Positions 11,241 through 22,100 of a stretch of DNA of 64,000 bases are shown here, one piece after another. The translations under genes were made by a program, and so were the position numbers. The stretch comes from Closterium sp. Naga37s-1 (Eukaryota > Streptophyta > Zygnematophyceae > Desmidiales > Closteriaceae): the NCBI GenBank assembly GCA_947471745.1, contig CANJKZ010000505.1, positions 672,520 to 736,519 on the forward strand, read 5' to 3'. Position 1 is the first letter of the stretch; the number at the start of each line of letters is the position of its first letter. Below the pieces are notes generated by a model. That model was given only the letters and a program-made list of their open reading frames with translations. It searched no databases and was not told where the DNA came from.

Positions 11241-13530
11241 GCTAAGCCCTTGTTCTTGCTATTTTGCACACGCTGAGCCCTTGTTCTTGCTATTTTGCAC
11301 AAGCTAAGCCCTTGTTCTTGCTATTTTGCACACGCTAAGCCCTTGTTCTTGCTATTTTGCACATGCTAGGCCCTTGTTCTTGCAATTTTGCACACGCTAG
11401 GCCCTTGTTCTTGCAATTTTGCACACGCTAAGCCCTTGTTCTTGCAATTTTGCACTCGCTAGGCCCTTGTTCTTAAAATTTTGCACACGCTAGGCCCTTG
11501 TTCTTACAATTTTGCACACGCTAGGCCCTTGTTCTTGCAATTCTAGGCCCTTGTTCTTGCAATTTTGCACACGCTAGGCCCTTCTTCTTGCAATTTTGCA
11601 CACGCTAGGCCCTTGTTTTTGCAATTTTGCACAAGCTAGGCCCTTGATCGGACAATTTTGAACACACTAGGCCCTTGTTCTTGAAATTTTGCACACGCTA
11701 GGCCCCTGTTCTTGCAATTTTGCACACGCTAGGCCCTTGTTCTTGAATTTTTGCACATGCTAGGCCCTTGTTCTTGCAATTTTGCACCTGCTAGGCCCTT
11801 GTTCTTGCAATTTTGCACACGCTAGGCCCTTGTTCTTGAATTTTTGCACATGCTAGGCCCTTGTTCTTGAAATTTTGCACACGCTAGGCCCTTGTTCTTG
11901 AAATTTTGCACACGCTAGGCCCTTGTTCTTGCAATTTTGCACACACTGGGCCCTTGTTCTTGCAATTTTGCAATCGCTAGGCCCTTGTTCTTGCAATTTT
12001 GCACTTGCTAGGCCCTTGTTTCTGCAACTTTGCATACGCTAGGCCCTTGTTCTTGAAATTTTGCACACGCTAGGCCCTTGTTCTTGCTATTTTTTACTCG
12101 CTAGGCCCTTGTTTTTGCAATTTTGCACACGCTAGGCCCTTGTTCTTGCAATTTTGCACACGCTGGGCCCTTGTTCTTGCAATTTTGCACTCGCTAGGCC
12201 CTTGTTCTTGCAATTTTGCACTTGCTAGGCCCTTGTTTCTGCAACTTTGCATACGCTAGGCCCTTGTTCTTGAAATTTTGCACACGCTAGGCCCTTGTTC
12301 TTGCTATTTTTCACTCGCTAGGCCCTTGTTTTTGCAATTTTGCACACGCTAGGCCCTTGTTCTTGAAATTTTGCACACGCTAGGCACTTGTTCTTGCAAT
12401 TTTGCACACGCTAAGCCCTTGTTCTTGGTATTTTGCACACGCTACGCCCTTGTTCTTGCTATTTTGCACTCGCTAGGCCCTTGTTCTTGCTATTTTGCAC
12501 AAGCTAGGCCCTTGTTCTTGCTATTTTGCACACGCTAGGCCCTTGTTCTTGCAATTTTGCACACGCTAGGCCCTTGTTCTTGCCATTTTGCACAAGCTAG
12601 GCCCTTGTTCTTGCTATGTTGCACACGCTAGGCCCTTGTTCTTGTAATTCTGCACACGCTAGGCACTTGTTCTTGCAATTTTGCACTCGCTAGGCCCTTG
12701 TTCTTGAAATTTTGCACACGCTAAGCCCTTGTTCTTGGTATTTTGCACACGCAAAGCCCTTGTTCTTGCTATTTTGCACACGCAAAGCCCTTGTTCTTGC
12801 TATTTTGCACACGCTAAGCCCTTGTTCTTGCTATTTTGCACACGCTAAGCCCCTGTTCTTGCTATTTTGCACACGCTAGGCCCTTGTTCTTGAAATTTTG
12901 CACACGCTAGGCCCTTGTTCTTGAAATTTTGCACACGCTGGGCCCTTGTTCTTGCAATTTTGCACACGCTAGGCCCTTGTTCTTGAAATTTTGCACACGC
13001 TAGGCCCTTGTTCTTTCAATTCTGCACCCGCTGGGCCCTTGTTCTTGCTATTTTGCACACGCTAGGCCCTTGTTCTTGAAATTTTGCACACGCTAGGCCC
13101 TTGTTCTTGCAATTTTGCACCCGCTAGGCCCTTGTTCTTGCAATTTTGCACTCTCTAGGACCTTGTTCTTGCAATTTTGCACACGCTAGGCCCTTGTTCT
13201 TGCAATTTTGCACACGCTAGGCCCTTGTTCTTAAAATTTTGCACACACTAGGCCCTTGTCCTTGCAATTTTGCACACGCTAGGCCCTTGTTCTTGCAATT
13301 TTGCACACGCTAGGCCCTTGTTCGTGCTATTTTGCACTCGCTAGGCCCTTATTCTTGCAACTTTCCACATGCTAGGCCCTTGTTCTTGCAATTTTGCACA
13401 CGATAGGCCTTTGTTCTTGCTATTTTGCACACGCTAGGCCTTTGTTCTTGCTATTTTGCACACGCTAGGCCCTTGTTCTTAAAATTTTGCACACACTAGG
13501 CCCTTGTCCTTGCAATTTTGCACACGCTAG
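11241..13530. repeat. Satellite block duplicated at +4496 to +4558, copy 1
   Basis: Variant landmarks recur 4558 bp away at the left (GCGCTAAG at 11241 and 15799; the truncated TTCTAGG unit at 11541 and 16099) and 4496 bp away at the right (TCTCTAGG at 13152 and 17648; GTCCTTGC at 13506 and 18002). The 62-bp change in offset equals two units lost from copy 2. The TRIM element sits at this block's right edge and is absent from the other copy. Confidence 0.82.
13526..13530. repeat. Target-site duplication of the 377-bp element, left
   Basis: GCTAG immediately before the terminal TGTCAG. The same five bases follow the element at 13908-13912. Removing the element and one GCTAG restores a normal satellite unit. 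Confidence 0.9.
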
Positions 13531-13672
13531 TGTCAGAATCCCAACCACTAGACCACTGGGATAAAAGGGCTTGTTTCAGTAGCGGGTCAGTGCGCCCATA
13601 ACCCCCCAGGCAAACGCGCCTGTAACCCCCCCTAGGATCGATCGGGGATCTCACAGTGCAGCTCTACTGACA
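13531..13672 (-). repeat. 3' LTR of the 377-bp element
   Basis: 142 bp, identical to 13766-13907. On the minus strand it follows the G7 polypurine tract at 13673-13679. It contains box A but lacks the downstream box B, because the interior is not repeated here. Confidence 0.9.
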
Positions 13673-13679
13673 CCCCCCC
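13673..13679 (-). other. Polypurine tract of the 377-bp element
   Basis: Seven G residues on the minus strand directly abut the start of the 3' LTR, the position where plus-strand priming occurs in LTR elements. It is short, and only placement supports the call. Confidence 0.65.
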
Positions 13680-13735
13680 ACACTGGGAGGCCCAGGACTG
13701 AGCACAGTGGCAACGGCCTACATGTGCATACACCG

Positions 13736-13790
13736 GGATTCGAACCCGAGACCCCTCTGATACCATGTCAGAATCCCAACCACTAGACCA
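13736..13790 (-). promoter_or_regulatory. tRNA-like internal Pol III promoter (box A + box B)
   Basis: On the minus strand, box A TGGTCTAGTGG (13790-13780) and box B GGTTCGAATCC (13746-13736) are separated by 33 nt, a normal tRNA-gene spacing. Both match the consensus closely. The box A context resembles the D arm of tRNA-Glu-type genes. Between the boxes, TCTGA and TCAGA form a 5-bp stem with a 7-nt loop, like an anticodon arm, and CGGG/CCCG around TTCGAAT form a T-arm-like hairpin. No convincing acceptor stem pairs, so this is tRNA-derived or tRNA-mimicking rather than a functional tRNA gene. Box A lies in the 5' LTR and box B in the interior. Confidence 0.75.
13755..13765 (-). other. Primer-binding site (initiator-Met tRNA type)
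   Basis: Minus-strand TGGTATCAGAG begins at the base next to the 5' LTR end and is complementary to the CTCTGATACCA 3' end of plant initiator-Met tRNA. It fixes the element's orientation. It also forms part of the anticodon-arm-like hairpin of the tRNA-like segment. Confidence 0.9.
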
Positions 13791-13907
13791 CTGGGATAAA
13801 AGGGCTTGTTTCAGTAGCGGGTCAGTGCGCCCATAACCCCCCAGGCAAACGCGCCTGTAACCCCCCCTAGGATCGATCGGGGATCTCACAGTGCAGCTCT
13901 ACTGACA
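13766..13907 (-). repeat. 5' LTR of the 377-bp element
   Basis: 142 bp, TGTCAG...CTGACA on the minus strand, identical to 13531-13672 and directly followed by the primer-binding site. It includes a stretch of seven G residues and, near its 3' end, box A. Confidence 0.9.
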
Positions 13908-13912
13908 GCTAG
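13908..13912. repeat. Target-site duplication of the 377-bp element, right
   Basis: GCTAG directly after the terminal TGACA, matching 13526-13530. Confidence 0.9.
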
Positions 13913-15798
13913 GCCCTTGTTCTTGAACTTTTGCACATGCTAGGCCCTTGTTCTTGCTATTTTGCACACGCTAGGCCCTTGTTCTTGCTATTTTGCACAC
14001 GCTAGGCCCTTGTTCTTGCTATTTTGCACACGCTAGGCCCTTGTTCTTGCAATTTTGCACTCGCTAGGCCCTTGTTCTTGATATTTTGCACTCGCTAGGC
14101 CCTTGTTCTTGATATTTTGCACACGCTAGGCCCTTGTTATTGCACTTTTGCACTCGCTAGGCCCTTGTTCTTGCTATTTTGCACACGCTAGGCCCTTGTA
14201 CTTGTAATTTTGCACACGCTAGGCCCTTGTTCTTCCTATTTTGCACACGCTAGGCCCTTTTTCTTCCTATTTTGCGCACGCTAGGCCCTTGTTCTTGCAA
14301 TTTTGCACTCGCTAGGCCCTTGTTCTTGATATTTTGCACTCGCTAGGCCCTTGTTCTTGCTATTTTGCACACGCTAGGCCCTTGTTCTTAAAATTTTGCA
14401 CACACTAGGCCCTTGTCCTTGCAATTTTGCACACGCTAGGCCCTTGTTCTTGCAATTTTGCACACGCTAGGCCCTTGTTCGTGCTATTTTGCACTCGCTA
14501 GGCCCTTGTTCTTGCAATTTTCCACATGCTAGGCCCTTGTTCTTGCAATTTTGCACACGATAGGCCTTTGTTCTTGCTATTTTGCACACGGTAGGCCTTT
14601 GTTCTTGCTATTTTGCACACGCTAGGCCCTTGTTCTTAAAATTTTGCACACACTAGGCCCTTGTCCTTGCAATTTTGCACACGCTAGGCCCTTGTTCTTG
14701 AAATTTTGCACACGCTAGGCCCTTGTTCTTGCTATTTTGCACACGCTAGGCCCTTGTTCTTGCTATTTTGCACACGCTAGGCCCTTGTTCTTGCTATTTT
14801 GCACACGCTAGGCCTTTGTTCTTGCTATTTTGCACACGCTAGGCCCTTGTTCTTGCTATTTTGCACACGCTAGGCCTTTGTTCTTGCTATTTTGCACACG
14901 CTAGGCCCTTTTTCTTGCTATTTTGCACACGCTAGGCCCTTGTTCTTGCTATTTTGCACACGCTAGGCCCTTGTTCTTGCAATTTTGCACACGCTAGGCC
15001 CTTGTTCTTGCAATTTTGCACACGCTAGGCCCTTGTTCTTGCAATTTTGCACACGCTAGGCCCTTGTTCTTGAAATTTTGCACACGCTAGGCCCTTGTTC
15101 TTGAAATTTTGCACACGCTAGGCCCTTGTTCTTGCAATTTTGCACACGCTAGGCCCTTGTTCTTGAAATTTTGCACATGCTAGGCCCGTGTTCTTGAAAT
15201 TTTGCACACGCTAGGCCCTTGTTCTTGCAATTTTGCACACGCTAGGCCCTTGTTCTTGAAATTTTGCACACGCTAGGCCCTTGTTCTTGCTATTTTGCAC
15301 ACGCTAGGCCCTTGTTCTTGCTATTTTGCACACGCTAGGCCCTTGTTCTTGCTATTTTGCACACGCTAGGCCTTTGTTCTTGATATTTTGCACACGCTAG
15401 GCCCTTTTTCTTGCTATTTTGCACACGCTAGGCCCTTGTTCTTGCTATTTTGCACACGCTAGGCCCTTGTTCTTGCAATTTTGCACACGCTAGGCCCTTT
15501 TTCTTGCAATTTTGCACACGCTAGGCCCTTGTTCTTGCTATTTTGCACTCGCTAGGCCCTTGTTCTTGCAATTTTGCACACGCTAGGCCCTTGTTCTTGC
15601 AATTTTGCGCACGCTAGGCCCTTGTTCTTGCTATTTTGCACTCGCTAGGCCCTTGTTCTTGCTATTTTGCACACGCTAGGCCCTTGTTCTTGAAATTTTG
15701 CACACGCTAGGCACTTGTTCTTGCTATTTTGCACACGCTAGGCCCTTGTTCTTGCAATTTTGCACTCGCTAGGCCCTTGTTCTTGATTTTTTTCACGC

Positions 15799-18025
15799 GC
15801 TAAGCCCTTGTTCTTGCTATTTTGCACACGCTGAGCCCTTGTTCTTGCTATTTTGCACACGCTAAGCCCTTGTTCTTGCTATTTTGCACACGCTAAGCCC
15901 TTGTTCTTGCTATTTTGCACATGCTAGGCCCTTGTTCTTGCAATTTTGCACACGCTAGGCCCTTGTTCTTGCAAATTTGCACACGCTAAGCCCTTGTTCT
16001 TGCAATTTTGCACTCGCTAGGCCCTTGTTCTTAGAATTTTGCACACGCTAGGCCCTTGTTCTTACAATTTTGCACACGCTAGGCCCTTGTTCTTGCAATT
16101 CTAGGCCCTTGTTCTTGCAATTTTGCACACGCTAGGCCCTTGTTCTTGCAATTTTGCACACGCTAGGCCCTGGTTTTTGCAATTTTGCACAAGCTAGGCC
16201 CTTGATCGGACAATTTTGAACACACTAGGCCCTTGTTCTTGAAATTTTGCACACGCTAGGCCCTTGTTCTTGCAATTTTGCACACGCTAGGCCCTTGTTC
16301 TTGAATTTTTGCACATGCTAGGCCCTTGTTCTTGCAATTTTGCACCTGCTAGGCCCTTGTTCTTGCAATTTTGCACACGCTAGGCCCTTGTTCTTGAAAT
16401 TTTGCACACGCTAGGCCCTTGTTCTTGCAATTTTGCACACGCTGGGCCCTTGTTCTTGCAATTTTGCACTCGCTAGGCCCTTGTTCTTGCAATTTTGCAC
16501 TTGCTAGGCCCTTGTTTCTGCAACTTTGCATACGCTAGGCCCTTGTTCTTGAAATTTTGCACACGCTAGGCCCTTGTTCTTGCTATTTTTCACTCGCTAG
16601 GCCCTTGTTTTTGCAATTTTGCACACGCTAGGCCCTTGTTCTTGCAATTTTGCACACGCTGGGCCCTTGTTCTTGCAATTTTGCACTCGCTAGGCCCTTG
16701 TTCTTGCAATTTTGCACTCGCTAGGCCCTTGTTTCTGCAACTTTGCATACGCTAGGCCCTTGTTCTTGAAATTTTGCACACGCTAGGCCCTTGTTCTTGC
16801 TATTTTTCACTCGCTAGGCCCTTGTTTTTGCAATTTTGCACACGCTAGGCCCTTGTTCTTGAAATTTTGCACACGCTAGGCACTTGTTCTTGCAATTTTG
16901 CACACGCTAAGCCCTTGTTCTTGGTATTTTGCACACGCTACGCCCTTGTTCTTGCTATTTTGCACTCGCTAGGCCCTTGTTCTTGCTATTTTGCACACGC
17001 TAGGCCCTTGTTCTTGCTATTTTGCACACGCTAGGCCCTTGTTCTTGCAATTTTGCACACGCTAGGCCCTTGTTCTTGCCATTTTGCACAAGCTAGGCCG
17101 TTGTTCTTGCAATGTTGCACACGCTAGGCCCTTGTTCTTGAAATTTTGCACACGCTAGGCACTTGTTCTTGCAATTTTGCACTCGCTAGGCCCTTGTTCT
17201 TGAAATTTTGCACACGCTAAGCCCTTGTTCTTGGTATTTTGCACACGCAAAGCCCTTGTTCTTGCTATTTTGCACACGCAAAGCCCTTGTTCTTGCTATT
17301 TTGCACACGCTAAGCCCTTGTTCTTGCTATTTTGCACACGCTAAGCCCCTGTTCTTGCTATTTTGCACACGCTAGGCCCTTGTTCTTGAAATTTTGCACA
17401 CGCTAGGCCCTTGTTCTTGAAATTTTGCACACGCTGGGCCCTTGTTCTTGCAATTTTGCACACGCTAGGCCCTTGTTCTTGAAATTTTGCACACGCTAGG
17501 CCCTTGTTCTTTCAATTCTGCACCCGCTGGGCCCTTGTTCTTGCTATTTTGCACACGCTAGGCCCTTGTTCTTGAAATTTTGCACACGCTAGGCCCTTGT
17601 TCTTGCAATTTTGCACCCGCTAGGCCCTTGTTCTTGCAATTTTGCACTCTCTAGGACCTTGTTCTTGCAATTTTGCACACGCTAGGCCCTTGTTCTTGCA
17701 ATTTTGCACACGCTAGGCCCTTGTTCTTAAAATTTTGCACACACTAGGCCCTTGTCCTTGCAATTTTGCACACGCTAGGCCCTTGTTCTTGCAATTTTGC
17801 ACACGCTAGGCCCTTGTTCGTGCTATTTTGCACTCGCTAGGCCCTTGTTCTTGCAACTTTCCACATGCTAGACCCTTGTTCTTGCAATTTTGCACATGAC
17901 AGGCCTTTGTTCTTGCTATTTTGCACACGCTAGGCCTTTGTTCTTGCTATTTTGCACACGCTAGGCCCTTGTTCTTAAAATTTTGCACACACTAGGCCCT
18001 TGTCCTTGCAATTTTGCACACGCTA
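15799..18025. repeat. Satellite block duplicated at +4496 to +4558, copy 2
   Basis: Second copy of the block at 11241-13530, with the same order of variant units, including the truncated TTCTAGG unit at 16099 and the TGATCGGACAATTTT unit near 16203. It lacks the TRIM insertion and so represents an empty site. Confidence 0.82.
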
Positions 18026-18228
18026 GGCCCTTGTACTTGAAATTTTGCACACGCTAGGCCCTTGTTCTTGCTATTTTGCACACACTAGGCCCTTGTTCTT
18101 GCTATTTCGCACACGCTAGGCCCTTGTTCTTGCTATTTTGCACACGCTAGGCCTTTGTTCTTGCTATTTTGCACATGCTAGGCCCTTTTTCTTGCTATTT
18201 TGCACACGCTAGGCCCTTGTTCTTGCTA

Positions 18229-18233
18229 TTTTG
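18229..18233. repeat. Target-site duplication of the copia element, left
   Basis: TTTTG immediately before the LTR. The same five bases follow the element at 24726-24730. Joining the flanks restores a regular 31-bp satellite unit. Confidence 0.93.
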
Positions 18234-19102
18234 TGTTAGAAATTAAGGACGGAGTCTATGAAGATTAGGGGCTGAAATATCTCAAAATCGTCAACTACAA
18301 TTCTGGACAGAAAAGTCGTCGTCACAAGAAACGTCGTCGACGAAAGGTCCACTGTTAGAATTCTTTCAAACTCGAGTATGTTATAGCCCTTGACCGTGGC
18401 TATCTTTCCCAATTTGAATAGTATCAGAATATGGAGTATAACTCGAGTTATGAACTTCGGCGCACTAGGGGGTATGCTGCCATAGAAAACGTAACTCAAT
18501 CACAATGATCTCACAAGTTCACACAAGAAAGTTAGAGTAGCAATAGAACCAGGTAGGAGGGGATGAGGAGGACGAGAGGGAAGGTCCCAAGAGAGTCCCC
18601 AACCAAGGAAACCCCATGCCATACAATTCCCTTCCCCATAGGCAACCCAACTTTGACCTTTGTCACTATCCCAACCTCCACAATCCACCTCAACCCAACT
18701 TGGCCACACTTGCCAACCTGGTTTGGTTTCTCCCAACCATTTGGCAGCAACTACAGTAGAAAAGACGAATTTCCCAACCCCCAAAAGTCTGTACCCCATA
18801 TTGAGTCAACCCCACAACTTCCCATAGTCACCACAACCAAATATCAAAAGCATACGAACTCCAACGTTCGTAACTTTCTTGTTCGTGCTCCGATTGAAGC
18901 GATACTTGGTTCCTCGGAAAGCTCTTGAGCAGAGGACTCACTTCAGATATCTGCTCAAGCCAAATAACATTCACACACACACTCAGAAAAACCAAACCGC
19001 ACAAAACACAAATTCTTGCACACACTCACAACACGCATGCAACGCACGAACATATGATGGGAGGCAGACAGACGTGAATGCGAATGGTAGCATCACTCAA
19101 CA
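18234..19102 (-). repeat. 3' LTR of the copia element
   Basis: 869 bp, with + strand ends TGTTAGAAATTAAGG and CACTCAACA. It follows the polypurine tract on the minus strand. Small frames inside (99 and 121 codons on opposite strands) occur identically in both LTRs and have no recognisable features, so I do not call them genes. I could not confidently identify a TATA box or poly(A) signal. Confidence 0.95.
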
Positions 19103-19104
19103 AA

Positions 19105-19114
19105 CTCCCCCTCT
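19105..19114 (-). other. Polypurine tract of the copia element
   Basis: Minus-strand AGAGGGGGAG, two bases ahead of the 3' LTR, in the position used to prime plus-strand DNA. The 45 bp between it and the stop codon at 19160 form the short untranslated 3' end and show no other feature. Confidence 0.85.
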
Positions 19115-19159
19115 GGCTGCCAACCATCATCCCACATGCCATAGCTCAAGCATGCATCC

Positions 19160-22100
19160 TCAATGCACACTCATCCCAGCAAGCTTCATGCCCTTCCAAT
19201 GCTCAGATTCAGCCAGGCGCTTGGTGAGAATGTCAGCCGCCTGCTGATGGGTCTTCACAATCTCCAGCCGCACCTCCTTGTCCAGGAGCCTCCTCACCCA
19301 ATGCCACTTAGGCCTGATGTGCTTCGTCAGCCCATGAAGGCAAGCATTCTTAGCAAGCTTCACAGCCGACTCGTTGTCACAGAAAATCACAGTTGGCTCC
19401 TTTTGGCACACTCCGATCTCCTCCAACAAACGCCTCAGCCACACCACCTCCTTTGCCCCATGATGCAGAGCCATGTACTCTGTCTCACACGAGGACTGCC
19501 CCACCTCGTTCTGCTTCTTGCTGCGCCAGCTCACTGCACCACCTCCAAACAGGCACACATAGCCTCCAATGCTGGTGCCATCCGCCTTCACAGAGTTGAA
19601 GCTAGCGTCGGTGTAGCAGGTCAGGAGCATCTCCCCCTTGCCCAAATCAGCTGCACCCCTCTGCAGCCTCTGTCGCACAGCACTGTACTCCAAGCCCACT
19701 AATGCCGTAGCGCTCACATAGCGGACCAACCTCTTGGCCGCTTCCAGCTGCTCATGACTGGGGCGTGAAACCACACTTGCAAGCCTGGATGTAGCAAAGG
19801 CAATGTCAGGCCGCGTGTGGTTAGCCGCATAATTGAGTGCCCCCACCATGGAATGAAACAGCTTCCTGTCACTCTCACCCACCACCTCCTCTTCAGCACA
19901 GGGCTCCACAGTGAACCCCGAAGGCAGTGGGGTGGCTGGCTTTCCTCCATCTTGCAGCCCATACTTCTCAGCCAGCCCCTCACAATACTTTCTCTGGTGC
20001 AACCTCAACACTCCCTTGTCAAGGTCCCTCTCCACATGCATGCCCAAATAGTACTTCACATCTCCCATCTTGGAGCACTTAAACTGCATCTCCAGCATCT
20101 CCTCCACATGCTCAATCATTGCAGACGACTCAGAGAAGAGCAGGATGTCATCCACATACACCAGGAGCATGAGAAACTGCTCCTTCTCCTGCAGCAGGAA
20201 CAAGCTGTGATCACACTCACTCTTCTTGAAACCCCCAGCCAGCAGAGTCTCCTCTAACTTGTGGTACCATGCACGAGGAGCCTGCTTCAGGCCATAGATG
20301 GCCTTCTTCAGCCTGCACACCCTGCCGCTCCCATCATCCAAACCCTCAGGCTGTAACATGTACAGCTCCTCCAGAATGATCCCATTGAGGAAGGCGGTGG
20401 TGATGTCCATCTGCTTCACCCGCCATCCACGGTATGCTGCCATTGCCAATGACACCCGAAGTGTTGTGCCTTTCCCCACAGGAGCATAGAGCTCGTTGAA
20501 GTCCTTTCCCTTTGTCTGCTGAAACCCCTTAGCCACAAGCCTTGACTTGTAGCGGGTCAGCGCCCCATCAGGTCCGTACTTGTGCCTGAAAATCAGCTTG
20601 GAAGAAATGGCCTTCTTCCCAGGTGGCAGCTCACACAGCTCCCACGTCTCATTCTCTAGCAGAGAATCATACTCCTCCTTCACACTCTGCTTCCACTTTT
20701 CAGCATCGGGCCCACTCAAGGCCTCAGCTAGCGTCTTGGGCTCAGGGACGGCTGCCCAGTAGCAGTGTGCTATCTCATCCTCATCACACTGTTCAGCCAC
20801 ACTCCCAGCCCTTACCACCTTTGGCTTGCCACGGCTTGCATAGGTCAGCCTGTTAGGAGGGCGCACATCCCTCCTAGGACGGTCAGCCGTACGTCCGGCA
20901 CCTTGTGGAGCACCTTGCTCCTCCTGCTGCTGCGGCTGCTGCTGCTGTTGCTGCTGCTGCTGCTCCTCCACCTCAGGTTCTCCCCCATCCTCTGTCACCC
21001 CAGAGATCTCATTCTCAGAGACAGAAACCTCCACTTGCCTTGAAGGCCGCTGCACCTCATCGGCCTCGACAATTAGCGGTGTCGTTGGAAGCTTCTGCTG
21101 CTGCTGCTGCTGCTTCCACTCCTTGTAGTACAAGGACTCAAGGAACTTCACATCCCTTGACACAGTCAGCTGCTGGCTGGTCAAGTCCCAAATCAGCCAG
21201 CCCTTGTGATCCTTAGCAAGCCCCAAGTGCACACCCCATCTCCCAGAAGCTTCCAGTTTTCCCCTCTTCTCCTTAGGCACATGAAACACCACCATGCACC
21301 CAAAGGCTCTCAGCATGTTCACAGCTGGTGCAATCCCATACCACTTGGTGTAGGGGACCCACTGCTTGTCCCCCACAGTCGCCAGCACCCTGTTCTTCAC
21401 AACAACGACCTGCCGCAGTGCTGTCACCCAAAACGGATCCGGCAGCCCTGCACGCCCAAGGAGAGTGCGAGCACCTTCCTGCAGGGTCCGGTTGAACCGC
21501 TCAGCCACGCCATTCTGCTGAGGGTTGTAAGGCACTGTGAGCTGATGCTGGATCCCCTTCCGCTTCAGCTCCTTCTCAAAATCAGCGCCGATGAACTCTC
21601 CTCCGTTGTCAGTGCGGATCACCTTCACCTTATGTCCGCTCTCCCTTTGAGCTCTCGGCATCCACTCCTTGAGAACAGCCGCTGCCACCTCCCCCTTAGT
21701 CTTCAGAGGGTAGACCCACACCGCACGCGTGTGGTCGTCCACAATGGTCAAGAAGTAGCGGCTGCCCGAGAGAGAAAGGGCCCTCGTGGGGCCCACCACA
21801 TCCATGTGCACAAGCGCGAGCGGTGCCTTGGCTGGTCCCGTGCTGCTGCTGAAGGGAAACTTCGTGAATTTGGTCTCAAGGCAGGTAGGGCAGCTCCCAA
21901 TCTCCTTTGCTCCCCCCTTCACCTCCAGCCCCTTCAAGCACCCATCCTTTACCAACTTCTGCAGCATGGGAATGTTCACATGGCACAGCCTCTCATGCCA
22001 CGTCTCCCAATCAGCCTCACCACTCCCAGATGAAGCCTTTGCCCATGCAGCTGTCGCATCCACACCAGCAAGCACCTCACCATGTGGCTGTTGTGGCTGC

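Larger units (their letters stand above)
9344..13530 (-). repeat. 31-bp satellite, left arm, segment 1
   Basis: Continuous head-to-tail 31-bp units: core CTAGGCCCTTGTTCTTG followed by CAATTTTGCACACG. The minus sign marks orientation relative to the array right of 36.5 kb. Variation is concentrated at three places: CTAGG/CTAAG/CAAAG, TTGCAATTT/TTGAAATTT/TTGCTATTT, and CACACGC/CACTCGC/CACCCGC/CACATGC. Rare units carry TGATCGGACAATTTT in place of TGTTCTTGCAATTTT. No gene is present. Confidence 0.96.
13531..13907 (-). mobile_element. TRIM/SMART-like miniature LTR element, 377 bp
   Basis: Two direct 142-bp repeats (13531-13672 and 13766-13907), identical at every base I compared, flank a 93-bp interior. 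Each starts TGTCAG and ends CTGACA, giving the 5'-TG...CA-3' ends of LTRs. The interior holds a primer-binding site and a G7 polypurine tract placed as expected for a minus-strand element. The flanks are a GCTAG duplication. There is no coding capacity; an 85-codon frame across it is chance. Total size fits the terminal-repeat-in-miniature (TRIM, or smaller SMART) class, which must borrow enzymes from autonomous elements. Identical LTRs imply recent insertion. It also contains a tRNA-like Pol III promoter, described separately, which is not a usual TRIM component. Confidence 0.9.
13913..18233 (-). repeat. 31-bp satellite, left arm, segment 2
   Basis: Same 31-bp units and orientation as 9344-13530, running without a break from the TRIM to the copia element. 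A run between about 14.7 and 15.6 kb is rich in TTGCTATTTTG units. No gene is visible. Confidence 0.96.

Noticed and set aside
13731..13800. A functional tRNA gene (tRNA-Glu-like D arm, T arm) on the minus strand
   Set aside because: No acceptor stem pairs, position 33 of the putative anticodon loop is A rather than T, and the segment coincides with the LTR end and primer-binding site. I call it a tRNA-like promoter segment instead.
13632..13889. 85-codon minus-strand frame across the miniature LTR element
   Set aside because: It runs through parts of both LTRs, the primer site and the tRNA-like boxes, so it cannot be an independent gene.
18236..19025. Frames of 65-122 codons within the copia LTRs, repeated at 23859-24648
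   Set aside because: They are present identically in both LTRs, on both strands and overlapping, with no recognisable domain. They are LTR sequence rather than genes.
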